Positions 16,124 through 25,787 are shown, numbered from the stretch's first letter. The stretch is DNA of 64,000 nucleotides from an uncultured Collinsella sp. (GCA_900541035.1 UQIN01000007.1:33763-97762); one strand, 5' to 3'. Numbers and translations are program-made. The notes: generated from the sequence alone by a model not told the origin.

Positions 16124-17646
16124 TGGCGTTCGAGACGTTTGCCGTTCACGCGGCCTGCATCCGCGGCGTCGAGGCGATTCACGTCACGGTCGAGGTCTCG
16201 CTTGCCGGTGGCGTTCCGGGCATCCAGATGCTCGGTATCCCGAGCATGGAGGTGATGGAATCTCGCGGGCGTATCCGGTGCGCCATGCGTTCGGCAGGCT
16301 TCGAGATTCCTCGGTCGGGCATTACCGTCAACCTGGCACCTGGCGATATCCGTAAAACCGGCAGCGGCTTCGACCTGCCGATTGCCATCGCGGTGCTGGC
16401 GGCCGATGGGCAGATTCCCCGCGACAACCTCGATCGTTGTCTTATCGCTGGTGAGCTTGGCTTGGACGGTACGGTGCTTCCTGTCAAGGGCGAGGTGGCG
16501 TTTCAGCTATTGGCGCGTGATATGGGGCTGTCCTTTATCGCCGGCAGGTCCGATCAGCATGTGCCGCTTGCGGGCGTTGATTGCGGCTTTATCGACCATC
16601 TGTCTCAGCTTGCTCGCGGCATGGGCGATGCCGTGCGTCATTATCTGGATTCCGAGGGTGTTGAGGCGACCTTTGAGCCCGAACTCGACTATGCCGATGT
16701 GCTGGGGCAGGAAGTCGCTAAACGCGGCATGGCGCTTGCGGCCGCCGGCGAGCTCGGCTTGCTCATGATCGGCTCGCCCGGATCGGGTAAGACCATGCTC
16801 GCGCGCCGTATGACCGGCATTCTGCCCGAGCTTTCCGTTGAGGACCAGCAGGAGGCGCTGTGCATCCATTCGGTTTTGGGTGAGAACATTGATGGGCTGT
16901 TGGCGGGGCATCGGCCCTTCCGCAGCCCGCACCACAGCATTTCGACCGCGGGCCTTATCGGCGGCGGTCGCCCGGTTCATCCAGGCGAAATCAGCTTGGC
17001 TCATGGCGGTGTGCTCTTCTTGGACGAGCTCGCCGAGTTTCCCACCGGCGTGCTTCAGACGCTGCGTCAGCCCATCGAGCGCGGCTATGTGAGGATCGTA
17101 CGCGTCGACGGGGCCTTTACCTTCCCGTCGCGCTTTCAGCTGCTGGCTGCGAGCAATCCCTGCCCCTGCGGTTTTTTGGGCGATCGCGAGGTACCGTGTC
17201 GCTGCTCGGCGGCGATGGTCGAGCGCTATCGGTCTAAACTGCGCGGCCCTTTGGCCGACCGTATCGACATGATGATCGATGTGACCCGTCCCGACCCCCA
17301 GGTGATTATCGAGGGAGCGGAGGGTATGTCGTCGGCCGAGTTACGTGACTACGTTGTGCGCGGTCGCGCCTTTCGCGCCTGGCGCGAGTCCCGTATGGAC
17401 GATGCGGATGCCGAGGCCGAGGATGATGAGACGCGGTCCATTGACGGCGTCGTTTCGACCTTTGAGCTCGATGATGCGGCGGAGAAGTGTGTGCTCGGCC
17501 TGTCGAAGCGCACGCATCTCACGGGCCGCGGCATCGTGCGCCTGGTTCGCATTGCGCGCACGATCGCAGATGTCGCCGAGAGCGAGCAAGTGACGCAGGA
17601 CCACGTGCTCGAGGCGGCGATGTATCAGGGAAGGAGGGACCAATGA
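16123..17646 (+). CDS. comM: ComM/YifB-family AAA+ ATPase (Mg-chelatase-like)
   Basis: ComM is a hexameric helicase that promotes branch migration during integration of transformed DNA in naturally competent bacteria; many non-competent species also carry it. The 507-residue protein has an N-terminal Lon-type fold, Walker A GSPGSGKTML, the block FRSPHHSISTAGLIGGG, Walker B VLFLDELAEF, the ASNPCPCG motif with further cysteines, and a C-terminal Mg-chelatase-like lid. ATG 16123 overlaps the yraN stop by one base. dprA begins inside its stop codon. A 20-base element upstream of the operon is shared with comEA. Confidence 0.94.
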   Translation: MAFETFAVHAACIRGVEAIHVTVEVSLAGGVPGIQMLGIPSMEVMESRGRIRCAMRSAGFEIPRSGITVNLAPGDIRKTGSGFDLPIAIAVLAADGQIPRDNLDRCLIAGELGLDGTVLPVKGEVAFQLLARDMGLSFIAGRSDQHVPLAGVDCGFIDHLSQLARGMGDAVRHYLDSEGVEATFEPELDYADVLGQEVAKRGMALAAAGELGLLMIGSPGSGKTMLARRMTGILPELSVEDQQEALCIHSVLGENIDGLLAGHRPFRSPHHSISTAGLIGGGRPVHPGEISLAHGGVLFLDELAEFPTGVLQTLRQPIERGYVRIVRVDGAFTFPSRFQLLAASNPCPCGFLGDREVPCRCSAAMVERYRSKLRGPLADRIDMMIDVTRPDPQVIIEGAEGMSSAELRDYVVRGRAFRAWRESRMDDADAEAEDDETRSIDGVVSTFELDDAAEKCVLGLSKRTHLTGRGIVRLVRIARTIADVAESEQVTQDHVLEAAMYQGRRDQ

Positions 17647-18578
17647 TGGCAGAGGGGACCTTTGAGCTGCATCCAGGTGATGCGTTGTTTCCCGAGACTG
17701 TTTTGGAGCTTTCTGATGTACCCCAGACGCTCTATGTGCGCGGCAACCCCGAGGTGCTTTCGACGCCCGCGCTCTCCATCATCGGCGCGCGCAAAGCCTC
17801 GCCGTATGGTCTTGCCGTGGCAGAGCTTGCGGCAAAGGTGGCGGTCGAGGCGGGAGTGACGGTAGTTTCGGGCGGCGCGGTCGGTTGCGACCAGGCCTCG
17901 GGTTGGGCTGCGGTCAACGCTGGCGGCAAACACGTCGTGGTGCTGGGGACGGGCGCCGACGTGGTCTATCCGCGCTCGAGCGCGGGGCTTATTACGCGCA
18001 CGCTCGATACGGGTGGCGCGGTCGTGTCGATCTCCCCGTGGGGCATGGGTCCTCGCAAGTTTGCCTTTCCGCGCCGCAATCGCGTGATCGCGGCCCTGTC
18101 GCAAGCCCTCTTTGTATCCGAGGCGGGTATGCCTTCCGGGACGTTTTCTACAGCCGAGGCTGCTATGGATTTGGGGCGAGAACTTCTTGCCGTACCGGGG
18201 TCGATCCTATCGCCCGAGTCGCGTGGCACGAATTACCTCATTGCGAACGGTGCCTGCTGCATCATCGACGAGGAATCTATCGAGATGGCTATCTCACGCA
18301 TCTATGGAACCCTGCGCTACTCGCGCCCCGATGCTCCCGGCATTGCCGACCTGGATTCAACGCAGCAGACCGTGATGCATGCGCTCATCGCCTCTCCGCT
18401 CAAGGTCGACGACATCGCGGCGCTCGTCTCGCTCGATGCTGTCGGCGTACTCAAACTCTTGGGTTCGCTTGAACTCGAGGGCCTTATCGAGCGCATGATG
18501 GATGGAAGGTATGCGCCCTCCAAGTTTGCCCTTCACGCCCAGACACCCTTCGGTCACAATGGAAAACGTGTCAATTAG
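17643..18578 (+). CDS. dprA: DNA processing protein DprA
   Basis: DprA binds incoming single-stranded DNA and loads RecA during natural transformation. The 311-residue protein has the Rossmann-like DprA fold: IIGARKASPYG, the core VVSGGAVGCDQASGWAAVNAGG, VVLGTGADVVYPR and FPRRNRVIAALS. A C-terminal winged-helix (DprA_WH) follows (residues about 240-300). AAGGAGG lies five bases before ATG 17643; a second ATG at 17646 is equally possible. The start overlaps the comM stop. Together with comEA and comEC in this window it suggests a DNA-uptake capacity. Confidence 0.95.
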   Translation: MMAEGTFELHPGDALFPETVLELSDVPQTLYVRGNPEVLSTPALSIIGARKASPYGLAVAELAAKVAVEAGVTVVSGGAVGCDQASGWAAVNAGGKHVVVLGTGADVVYPRSSAGLITRTLDTGGAVVSISPWGMGPRKFAFPRRNRVIAALSQALFVSEAGMPSGTFSTAEAAMDLGRELLAVPGSILSPESRGTNYLIANGACCIIDEESIEMAISRIYGTLRYSRPDAPGIADLDSTQQTVMHALIASPLKVDDIAALVSLDAVGVLKLLGSLELEGLIERMMDGRYAPSKFALHAQTPFGHNGKRVN

Positions 18579-18592
18579 AAAGGTGTTTGCAG

Positions 18593-19930
18593 ATGCAGTT
18601 CGATCAGGTGACAGTTATCGGTGGCGGTCTGGCGGGTTCGGAGTGCGCGATCCAGCTGGCAGATCGCGGGTTTGCCGTAAAGCTGTGCGAGATGCGCCCC
18701 CAGGTGAGCTCCCCGGCCCACCATACCGATCACCTGGCAGAGCTCGTCTGCTCCAATTCGTTTAAGTCGACCCGTCCGGATTCCGCGGCTGGTTTGCTGA
18801 AGGCCGAGCTTGAGCGCATGGGTTCAGTTCTGCTCGATTGCGCCCATCGCGCGGCTGTTCCCGCCGGTGGCGCCTTAGCGGTCGATCGCGTCAAGTTTTC
18901 CGAGCTTGTCGAGGCCGAAGTTGCCGCTCGTCCCAATATCGAGGTCGTCCACGGCGAGGTCACGCAGATTCCCGAGGGCCACGTGGTCATTGCCGCGGGC
19001 CCGCTGTGTTCACCTGCGCTGAGCGAAGAGGTCATGAAGCTCGTCGGTGGCGACGCCCTTGCGTTCTTCGATGCCGCGGCGCCGATCGTCGATGCCTCCA
19101 CGCTCGATATGGACGTGCTGTTCTCGCAGTCGCGCTACGAGGAGCAGGGGAGCGGCGACTATCTCAACGCTCCGCTCAATAAGGAGGAGTACGAGGCCTT
19201 TATCGAGGCGCTTACCACGGCCGACCGCGTGGTGCTCAAAGACTTTGAGGGCGGCGATCTGTTCCAGGCCTGCCAGCCCGCCGAGGAGGTCGCGCGCACG
19301 GGCAAGGATGCCATCCGCTTTGGTGCCATGAAGCCCGTCGGCCTCACCGACCCGCGTACCGGACGTCGCCCCTGGGCGGCGATTCAGCTGCGTGCCGAGA
19401 ACAAGGAGAAGACCGCCTATAACCTGGTGGGCTTCCAGACCAACTTGACCTTTGGCGAGCAGAAGCGCGTCTTCCATATGGTGCCGGGCCTGGAGAACGC
19501 TGAGTTCTTCCGCTACGGTGTCATGCACCGCAATACCTTTGTCGACGCCCCGCACGTGCTCGATGGCACCTTTGCCGTGCCCGGTACCGGCGTGCGCCTT
19601 GCCGGTCAGATTACCGGCACCGAGGGGTACATGGAAGCCGTGGCGACAGGTCTGCTCGCGGCGCTCAACACCTATGCCGAGGCTATCGGTGCCGCGGGCG
19701 TCGAGTTGCCGCGTGTGGGCGCCCTGGGTGCGCTCGTGGGTTATGCGACCGATCCTGCCACCGTGGGCTATCAGCCTATGCATGTCAACTTTGGCCTGGT
19801 GCCGCCACTCGAGGATGGTAAGCGCCGCAGCAAGCGCGACCGCTACCAGGCCTATGCGGACCGTGCGCTCGAGGCCCTTGATGCCTATCTGGCCACTCGC
19901 CCCGATCTGTTTGGAGGCGACCGGTCATAG
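18593..19930 (+). CDS. trmFO: FADH2/folate-dependent tRNA (uracil54-C5)-methyltransferase
   Basis: TrmFO makes ribothymidine at U54 of tRNA using methylenetetrahydrofolate and FAD, and replaces TrmA in most Gram-positive bacteria. The 445-residue protein opens with the dinucleotide-binding motif VTVIGGGLAGSECA and contains the family signature CSNSFKSTRPDSAAGLLKAE. ATG 18593 follows AGAAAGG by nine bases; a TTG at 18587 is an alternative. It follows dprA closely, and its stop overlaps the likely start of the Xer recombinase gene. Confidence 0.96.
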   Translation: MQFDQVTVIGGGLAGSECAIQLADRGFAVKLCEMRPQVSSPAHHTDHLAELVCSNSFKSTRPDSAAGLLKAELERMGSVLLDCAHRAAVPAGGALAVDRVKFSELVEAEVAARPNIEVVHGEVTQIPEGHVVIAAGPLCSPALSEEVMKLVGGDALAFFDAAAPIVDASTLDMDVLFSQSRYEEQGSGDYLNAPLNKEEYEAFIEALTTADRVVLKDFEGGDLFQACQPAEEVARTGKDAIRFGAMKPVGLTDPRTGRRPWAAIQLRAENKEKTAYNLVGFQTNLTFGEQKRVFHMVPGLENAEFFRYGVMHRNTFVDAPHVLDGTFAVPGTGVRLAGQITGTEGYMEAVATGLLAALNTYAEAIGAAGVELPRVGALGALVGYATDPATVGYQPMHVNFGLVPPLEDGKRRSKRDRYQAYADRALEALDAYLATRPDLFGGDRS

Positions 19931-20847
19931 CCTTTGACCTGTACGACACCGTCGACTCGTTTATCGCCTATATCTCACGTGTCGAGGGGCTTTCTCCCAA
20001 CACGGTGACGGCCTATGGCTCGAGGCTGGAGCGCTTTGCTGCCTGGTGCGAGCGCGAGGATATAGATGCTTTCGCTGCCGACGTGCGCACCATTCGTCGC
20101 TATCTTGCCGAGCTTTCGCGTGGGCAGGTGGCTCCCCGAACGCTTGCGGCGCATCTGTCGGCTATCCGATCGCTCTATCGATGGATGGCTGCCGAGGGGG
20201 TCGTGGAGGGCGATGTGGTCTCGGCAATTTCCTCGCCCAAGCTCCCGCGCGATCTACCCGGTGTGCTGACGACCCAACAGGTGGAGGCGCTGCTCAAGAC
20301 GCCTGATACCTCAACACCCGCGGGACTGCGCGATGCGGCGATGCTCGAGCTGCTCTATGCCTCGGGCGCCCGTATCTCTGAGCTCGCAGCACTCAATGTG
20401 GAGTCCATTGCGTGGTCCGAACGCACGCTGCGCCTGTGGGGCAAGGGGAGCAAAGAACGTATCGTCCCTCTGTATCGTCGTGCGCTCGAGGCGACGCGTC
20501 TCTATATTGAGGAGGGGAGGCCGGAGTTGCTCGCTCGGGCAAAGCGCCGTGACCCCGCTACCGGGGCGCATCCGCTGCTTATATCGGCGCGCGGCAATCG
20601 TATGAGTGCCGCCATGCTCAGGCGGCGGTTCCATACGCTGGCGACACTTGCCGGCATTCCGGCCGACATCGCCCCGCATGCGATGCGCCATACCTTTGCG
20701 ACCGACTTGCTCGAGGGCGGTGCGGACCTGCGCTCGGTTCAAGAGCTGCTGGGTCATGCGAGCCTGTCCACGACGCAGATCTACACGCATCTCACGCCCG
20801 ATCGGCTTAAGCGGGCCGTGGCTCAAGCCCATCCCCGCGGCGAATAG
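19927..20847 (+). CDS. xerC: Tyrosine recombinase XerC/XerD type, apparent non-canonical start
   Basis: Xer recombinases resolve chromosome dimers at dif. Catalytic residues are visible: Arg149 in GARISELA, Lys in GKGSKERIV, HAMRHTF (His251, Arg254), the LGHAS His and Tyr286 in TQIYTH. An N-terminal SAM-like core-binding domain precedes them. The first ATG/GTG/TTG in frame is GTG 20005, which would remove the first part of that domain (DSFIAYISRVEGLSPNT). No ATG, GTG or TTG exists between the upstream in-frame stop at 19879 and 20005. ATA 19927 has GGAGG nine bases upstream and overlaps the trmFO stop, and gives the family-typical 306 residues. XerC versus XerD is not decided. Confidence 0.85.
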   Translation: MAFDLYDTVDSFIAYISRVEGLSPNTVTAYGSRLERFAAWCEREDIDAFAADVRTIRRYLAELSRGQVAPRTLAAHLSAIRSLYRWMAAEGVVEGDVVSAISSPKLPRDLPGVLTTQQVEALLKTPDTSTPAGLRDAAMLELLYASGARISELAALNVESIAWSERTLRLWGKGSKERIVPLYRRALEATRLYIEEGRPELLARAKRRDPATGAHPLLISARGNRMSAAMLRRRFHTLATLAGIPADIAPHAMRHTFATDLLEGGADLRSVQELLGHASLSTTQIYTHLTPDRLKRAVAQAHPRGE

Positions 20848-20896
20848 TGGCTGGTCCGTCCCGCGCCGCACTCAGGTGTGTGGTTTTGATTGCGGG

Positions 20897-20925
20897 TTGG
20901 CAGGAAGAAGCATTCCTGCTATCAT
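20897..20925 (+). promoter_or_regulatory. rpsB-tsf promoter
   Basis: TTGGCA and TATCAT with 17-bp spacing, and a TGC extended -10. The roughly 135-base leader that follows (to 21066) contains CCCGG/CCGGG pairing and may carry S2 autoregulation; this last point is inferred only from the known behaviour of rpsB leaders in other bacteria. Confidence 0.72.
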
Positions 20926-21066
20926 TCATCGGGTTGCTTCACGGCAACAGGTTTTTATCACGCACGCGCGGCTACTTCATACCGTGGTGCCCGGGCTTTG
21001 GTAGCACATGTCCGGGTTGGTTTTGGAGGATGACCCCGCGCGGAGGCAAACCACAGGAGGTTTAAC

Positions 21067-21795
21067 ATGGCTACCAAGATTAATATCCGCACCCTGCTCG
21101 AGGCCGGCTGCCACTTCGGTCACCAGACCCGTCGCTGGAACCCCAAGATGAAGCCGTTCATCTTCGGTGAGCGCAACGGCATCTACATCCTCGATCTCAA
21201 GCAGACCATCCTCGACGCCGACCAGGCCTATACTTTCGTCAAGAACGTCGCCAAGGGCGGCAACGTGCTGTTCGTCGGCACCAAGAAGCAGGCTCAGGAG
21301 GCCGTCAAGAACGCTGCTGAGCGCGCCAACATGCCTTACATCAACCAGCGTTGGCTCGGCGGTATGCTGACCAACTTCGTTACCATCCGCTCCCGCATCA
21401 ACCGCATGGAGGAGCTCGAGGCCATGGTCGAGGACGGCCGCATGGCAGTGCTCCCCAAGAAGGAGCAGGCTGTTCTCGGTAAGGAGCTCACCAAGCTCCA
21501 GACCAACCTCGGTGGCGCCCGCGACATGAAGGGTCTGCCCCAGGCTCTCTTCGTCATCGACACCAAGCGCGAGGAGAACGCCATCAAGGAGGCCCAGCGC
21601 CTGAACATCCCCGTCGTCGCCCTGATCGACACCAACTCCGATCCCGACGAGGTCGAGTACGGTATCCCCTGCAACGATGACGCTATCTCCGCTGTCACCC
21701 TTATGTGCGAGCTCATGGCTGACGCCTGCCTCGCTGGCTCCGGCAAGGAGCAGGTCTCCGAGGCCGAGATGGCCGCTGAGCCCAAGGCCGAGTAA
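21067..21795 (+). CDS. rpsB: 30S ribosomal protein S2
   Basis: uS2 joins the 30S body-head junction late in assembly. The 242-residue protein has the family blocks [43 protein letters not shown] and the end of the fold [24 protein letters not shown] perfect CAGGAGG precedes ATG 21067. A short acidic tail follows the fold. It is paired with tsf as in almost all bacteria, 45 bases apart. Confidence 0.98.
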   Translation: MATKINIRTLLEAGCHFGHQTRRWNPKMKPFIFGERNGIYILDLKQTILDADQAYTFVKNVAKGGNVLFVGTKKQAQEAVKNAAERANMPYINQRWLGGMLTNFVTIRSRINRMEELEAMVEDGRMAVLPKKEQAVLGKELTKLQTNLGGARDMKGLPQALFVIDTKREENAIKEAQRLNIPVVALIDTNSDPDEVEYGIPCNDDAISAVTLMCELMADACLAGSGKEQVSEAEMAAEPKAE

Positions 21796-21840
21796 ATCAG
21801 TCTTAGTTAATTCTTTTTCATCTCTTTGAAAGGAACCACA

Positions 21841-22710
21841 ATGGCCCAGATTACCGCCGCTATGGTCAAGCAGCTCCGCGAGATGACCGACTCCCCGATG
21901 ATGGAGTGCAAGAAGGCTCTCGTCGAGGCTGACGGCGACATGGACGCCGCTGTCGACGTTCTGCGCAAGAACGGCCTTGCCAAGGCTGCCAAGAAGGCTG
22001 GCCGTGAGACCAACGAGGGCGCTGTCGCCGCGTTCGTCTCCGAGGATGGCAAGACCGGCGCTCTGCTCGAGCTCTCCTGCGAGACCGACTTCGTTGGCTC
22101 CAACGCCAAGTTCACCGGCTTTGCTTCCAAGGTCGCTGAGGTTGTCGCTACCACCGAGCCTGCTGACGTCGACGCTCTGCTCGAGAAGCCGATGGGCGAG
22201 GAGACCGTTTCCTCCGAGCTCACCGAGATGATTCACATCATGGGCGAGAACATGAAGATCTCCCGCTTCGCCGCCCGCAAGGCCGAGAACGGCGCTCTCG
22301 CTTCTTACATCCACATGGGTGGTAAGATCGGCGTCCTCGTCGAGTTTGCTTTCGAGAAGGCCGAGACTGCTCAGGCTGAGTCCTTCAAGGCCTTCGCTCA
22401 CGACGTTGCCCTTCAGGTTGCCGCCGTCGCCCCGATCTGCGCTACCCGCGATCAGGTTCCGGCCGAGACCGTCGAGCACGAGAAGCAGATCTACATGGCT
22501 CAGGCTGCCGAGTCCGGCAAGCCCGAGGCTATCCAGGAGAAGATGGCTGTCGGCCGTCTGGAGAAGTTCTACAAGCAGTCCGTGCTCACCGAGCAGGAGT
22601 TCATCAAGGACAGCTCCCTCACCATCAAGAAGTACGCTGAGCAGGTCTCCAAGGAGCTCGGCGACACCATTACCGTCGTTGCCTTTGACCGTCTGGTCCG
22701 TGGCGAGTAA
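21841..22710 (+). CDS. tsf: Elongation factor Ts
   Basis: EF-Ts exchanges GDP for GTP on EF-Tu. The 289-residue protein has the N-terminal UBA-like domain (MVKQLREMTDSPMMECKKAL), the TDFV motif in CETDFVGSN, and the two core subdomains with HIHMGG-like YIHMGGKIGVLVE. ATG 21841 follows GAAAGGAACC; an in-frame ATG at 21826 lacks a good ribosome-binding site. A strong terminator follows. Confidence 0.98.
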   Translation: MAQITAAMVKQLREMTDSPMMECKKALVEADGDMDAAVDVLRKNGLAKAAKKAGRETNEGAVAAFVSEDGKTGALLELSCETDFVGSNAKFTGFASKVAEVVATTEPADVDALLEKPMGEETVSSELTEMIHIMGENMKISRFAARKAENGALASYIHMGGKIGVLVEFAFEKAETAQAESFKAFAHDVALQVAAVAPICATRDQVPAETVEHEKQIYMAQAAESGKPEAIQEKMAVGRLEKFYKQSVLTEQEFIKDSSLTIKKYAEQVSKELGDTITVVAFDRLVRGE

Positions 22711-22733
22711 ATAAGCTCTTGTAGCTGGTAATG

Positions 22734-22768
22734 AGCAGGCTGTGGGTTTTACTCACAGCCTGCTTTTT
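22734..22768 (+). terminator. Terminator after tsf
   Basis: Perfect 11-bp stem (22734-22744 with 22754-22764) followed by TTTT. Confidence 0.92.
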
Positions 22769-22827
22769 CATGGCTCTTATCAGAGCCTTTGATATCATAT
22801 TGAGAGTCTAATTAAAGGAGGATCGCT

Positions 22828-23550
22828 TTGTCCGACATCCGATATAAACGCGTGCTTCTTAAGCTTTCCGGCGAAGCACTGATGGGCGACGGCCAATATG
22901 GCATCGACCCCAAGGTTACCGACCATCTTGCCAAGCAGGTCAAGGAGCTGCTAGCCGTTGGCCATGAGGTCGGCGTCGTTGTCGGCGGCGGCAATATTTT
23001 CCGCGGCATGGCCGGCGCTGCCGGTGGCATGGAGCGTGCTCAGGCCGACTACATGGGCATGCTGGCAACCGTTATGAACGCGCTCGCCCTGCAGGATGCC
23101 TTCGAGCATAACGATGTTCCCTGCCGCGTGATGAGCGCTATCCAGATGAACGAGATCTGCGAGCCCTATATTCGCCGTCGCGCCATCAACCACCTTTCCA
23201 AGGGCAACGTCGTTATTTTTGCCGCCGGTTCGGGCAATCCGTACTTTACGACCGACACCGCCGCGGCTCTTCGTGCGTGCGAGATCGGCGCCGAGATTCT
23301 GATTAAAGCCACCAAGGTTGACGGCATCTACGACAAGGATCCCGTCAAGTGCGCCGATGCCGTCCGTTTTGACAAGATTACCTATCACGAGGTTCTCGTC
23401 CGCGGTCTGCAGGTTATGGATTCCACGGCTACGGCACTGTGCCAGGATAACCGTATGCCGATTTTGGTCCTCAACATCGATGGCGAGGACACCGTCAAGC
23501 GCGCGCTTTCGGGTGAGCCCGTCGGCACGCTCGTCTATCAGGAGGATTAA
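22828..23550 (+). CDS. pyrH: Uridylate kinase
   Basis: PyrH phosphorylates UMP to UDP. The 240-residue amino-acid-kinase-fold protein opens with [13 protein letters not shown], has [12 protein letters not shown] and the DxxTAAALRA region. The start is TTG 22828, six bases after AAAGGAGG. A TATCAT box at 22793-22798 is a possible -10. It begins a long tightly packed run pyrH-frr-uppS-cdsA-dxr-rseP-ispG-proS. Confidence 0.97.
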   Translation: MSDIRYKRVLLKLSGEALMGDGQYGIDPKVTDHLAKQVKELLAVGHEVGVVVGGGNIFRGMAGAAGGMERAQADYMGMLATVMNALALQDAFEHNDVPCRVMSAIQMNEICEPYIRRRAINHLSKGNVVIFAAGSGNPYFTTDTAAALRACEIGAEILIKATKVDGIYDKDPVKCADAVRFDKITYHEVLVRGLQVMDSTATALCQDNRMPILVLNIDGEDTVKRALSGEPVGTLVYQED

Positions 23551-23552
23551 GC

Positions 23553-24089
23553 ATGGCAGAGAACATCACCGCCCATATGGACAAGTCGCTCGAGTCCCTC
23601 AAGCATAACTTCTCCAAGGTCCGTACCGGCCGCGCCAATGCCAACATTCTGTCCGACATCACCGTCGATTATTACGGTGTTCCCACGCCGGTCACGCAGG
23701 TTGCCGCCGTCAAGACCCCCGAGGCCCACATGCTGCTCATCGAGCCGTGGGACAAGGCACTCATCAACGCTATCGTCAAGGCCATCGGCGCTTCCGATCT
23801 GGGTATTACCCCCAACTCCGATGGCACCGTCGTTCGTCTGCCGTTCCCGGCTCCCACCGAGGAGCGCCGTCGCGAGCTCGTCAAGGAGTGCCGCGAGTAC
23901 GCCGAGCAGGCCAAGGTGTCTATCCGTAACATCCGTCGCGACTTCAACAACAAGCTCGAGCGCGATGAGGAGCTCACCGAGGACGATGTCCGTCGCGAGC
24001 AGGTTAAGGTCCAGAAGCACACCGATGAGTATGTCGCCAAGGTCGAGGAGCTTCTGAAGGAAAAAGAAGCCGAGGTCATGGAGATCTAA
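23553..24089 (+). CDS. frr: Ribosome recycling factor
   Basis: RRF works with EF-G to split post-termination ribosomes. The 178-residue protein has the three-helix bundle and family blocks NFSKVRTGRANANIL, VDYYGVPTPVTQVA and RREQVKVQKHTDEYV. It is slightly shorter than the roughly 185-residue norm but complete. It begins three bases after pyrH, with GGAGG upstream inside pyrH. Confidence 0.97.
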   Translation: MAENITAHMDKSLESLKHNFSKVRTGRANANILSDITVDYYGVPTPVTQVAAVKTPEAHMLLIEPWDKALINAIVKAIGASDLGITPNSDGTVVRLPFPAPTEERRRELVKECREYAEQAKVSIRNIRRDFNNKLERDEELTEDDVRREQVKVQKHTDEYVAKVEELLKEKEAEVMEI

Positions 24090-24090
24090 G

Positions 24091-24885
24091 GTGCAATACG
24101 ACGAGCATAAACTGGTCGAGTACTTTGCCGACGCCCCTGCGGGCGTCGGTTTTTCCGACCTTGACCTCAATAACATTCCGCACCATATCTCGTGCATCAT
24201 GGACGGCAACGGTCGTTGGGCCACGTCGCGCGGTCTTGCGCGCACCGAGGGCCACAAGGCGGGTATCGTCTCCCTTCGCGAGATTATTACCGCCTGCGTG
24301 CGTCTGGGCGTCGACGTGCTTTCGGCCTATGCGTTTTCTACCGAAAACTGGAATCGTCCGCAGCACGAGGTCAACGTTTTGATGCATTTGTTTGCCAAGA
24401 CGTTTATCGATGAGTTGCCGCTGCTTAAGCGCGAAAACGTGCGCGTTGTCTTTTTGGGTGATATTTCCGCGCTGCCCAAGAAGACCCGCGACGTTTTTGA
24501 ACGCGGTCTTGCCGAGTGCGCTGACCATACTGGCATGACGCTGGCGCTGGCCGTTAACTATGGCGCCCGTGCCGAGATCACCCGCGCCGCCCGTCAGCTT
24601 GCTCTCGATGCCGTTGCGGGCAAGATCGATCCTTCCTCGATCGATGACGATATGGTGGCTTCCCACCTCTATACCGCCGGCCTTCCCGATCCGGAGCTTG
24701 TGATTCGCACCTCTGGTGAGCTGCGCCTTTCGAACTATCTGCTGTGGCAGGTGGCTTATTCCGAATTCTTCGTCACCGATACCTATTGGCCTGACTTTGA
24801 TCGTTGGGGCCTTGTCGACGCCATTTTGACCTATCAGGGCCGTGACCGTAGGTTTGGTGGACTGAGCAAGACCGAGGAGGCTTAA
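24091..24885 (+). CDS. uppS: Isoprenyl (undecaprenyl) diphosphate synthase
   Basis: This cis-prenyltransferase makes the C55 lipid carrier for cell-wall synthesis. The 264-residue protein has the catalytic Asp in CIMDGNGRWA, HKAGIVSLRE, AFSTENWNRP and the C-terminal IRTSGELRLSNYLLWQ and FTDxxWPDF-type motifs. Start is GTG 24091, one base after the frr stop, so translation is coupled. An alternative product length (short-chain or trans partner) cannot be read from sequence. Confidence 0.96.
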   Translation: MQYDEHKLVEYFADAPAGVGFSDLDLNNIPHHISCIMDGNGRWATSRGLARTEGHKAGIVSLREIITACVRLGVDVLSAYAFSTENWNRPQHEVNVLMHLFAKTFIDELPLLKRENVRVVFLGDISALPKKTRDVFERGLAECADHTGMTLALAVNYGARAEITRAARQLALDAVAGKIDPSSIDDDMVASHLYTAGLPDPELVIRTSGELRLSNYLLWQVAYSEFFVTDTYWPDFDRWGLVDAILTYQGRDRRFGGLSKTEEA

Positions 24886-24887
24886 TC

Positions 24888-25787
24888 GTGTCCGATCGTC
24901 CCAAGGCATCTGCTCCCAAGACGCCTGCGCGCAAAGCTGCCGCTGCGGGAGCGCCTGCAGCGAAGAGCGGCACCGGTTCGTGGCTGGCGGGCTTTATTAC
25001 CCGTGCCGCCGCCGGTATCGTCTACGCCGTTGTCTTTATCCTGTGCCTGGTTTTGGGTATCGTGCCCACGGCCATCTTTGTTTCTGTCATGAGCGGTCTG
25101 TGCTGCTATGAGTTTTTCCGTATGACAAGGCTTGATGGCAAGATGGCTAACGAGCGCATGGGTATCGCTGCCGCCGTACTCTTTCCGCTGTCGGCGTTGG
25201 GCGATTCGATGTTGCTGAATTCCCTGCTTTTTGCCCTGATGCTCGCTGTGGGCATTTGGTATGTCTGGTCGCCGCGTACCCGCATCTCTGATGTGGCAGT
25301 GACGCTCATGGGTCCCATCTACACTGGCTTTATGCTGTCGGCTATCGTGCTGCTGCGCGATGCCGTGCCCGGTTTTGCCGGTGCCCTGCTTTCAGTGGGC
25401 GTTTGCGCGTCCCTTTGGGTCTCCGATTCGTTTGCCTACATCGTGGGTAGCCGTATCGGCAAGCACAAGATGGTTCCCAAGATCTCTCCCAAAAAGAGCT
25501 GGGAGGGGTTTGCCGGCGGCATCCTGGGCTCGGTTTTGATTTGGCTCATCCTGTGGGCGACGCACTTCTACAAGCTCAGCCTGCCCTATGCGCTGCTGTG
25601 CGGCGTGGTCGTGTCCGTCCTGGGCGTTATCGGCGACCTTATCGAGTCGCGCATCAAGCGCGGTGTGGGCGTCAAGGATTCCGGCAACCTTATCCCGGGC
25701 CACGGCGGCATGCTCGATCGTAGCGATTCGCTTATCTTTGGCTGCATTACCGCGCAGCTGCTTTTGATGATCGGAGGCGTGCTGTAA
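24888..25787 (+). CDS. cdsA: Phosphatidate cytidylyltransferase (CDP-diglyceride synthase)
   Basis: CdsA makes CDP-diacylglycerol, the precursor of phospholipids. The 299-residue integral membrane protein has several hydrophobic segments and the family signature at the C-terminus, SRIKRGVGVKDSGNLIPGHG followed by GMLDRSDS, with the conserved SDSFAYIVG and KISPKKSWEG earlier. A Lys/Ala/Pro-rich cytosolic tail of about 35 residues precedes the first helix. GTG 24888 follows GAGGAGG by seven bases. Its stop overlaps the dxr start. Confidence 0.96.
   Translation: MSDRPKASAPKTPARKAAAAGAPAAKSGTGSWLAGFITRAAAGIVYAVVFILCLVLGIVPTAIFVSVMSGLCCYEFFRMTRLDGKMANERMGIAAAVLFPLSALGDSMLLNSLLFALMLAVGIWYVWSPRTRISDVAVTLMGPIYTGFMLSAIVLLRDAVPGFAGALLSVGVCASLWVSDSFAYIVGSRIGKHKMVPKISPKKSWEGFAGGILGSVLIWLILWATHFYKLSLPYALLCGVVVSVLGVIGDLIESRIKRGVGVKDSGNLIPGHGGMLDRSDSLIFGCITAQLLLMIGGVL

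Noticed and set aside
19927..20847. Xer-type recombinase as a phage or integron integrase
   Set aside because: It is packed between trmFO and rpsB in a core-gene context, has XerC/D length and no attachment-site or phage genes nearby.
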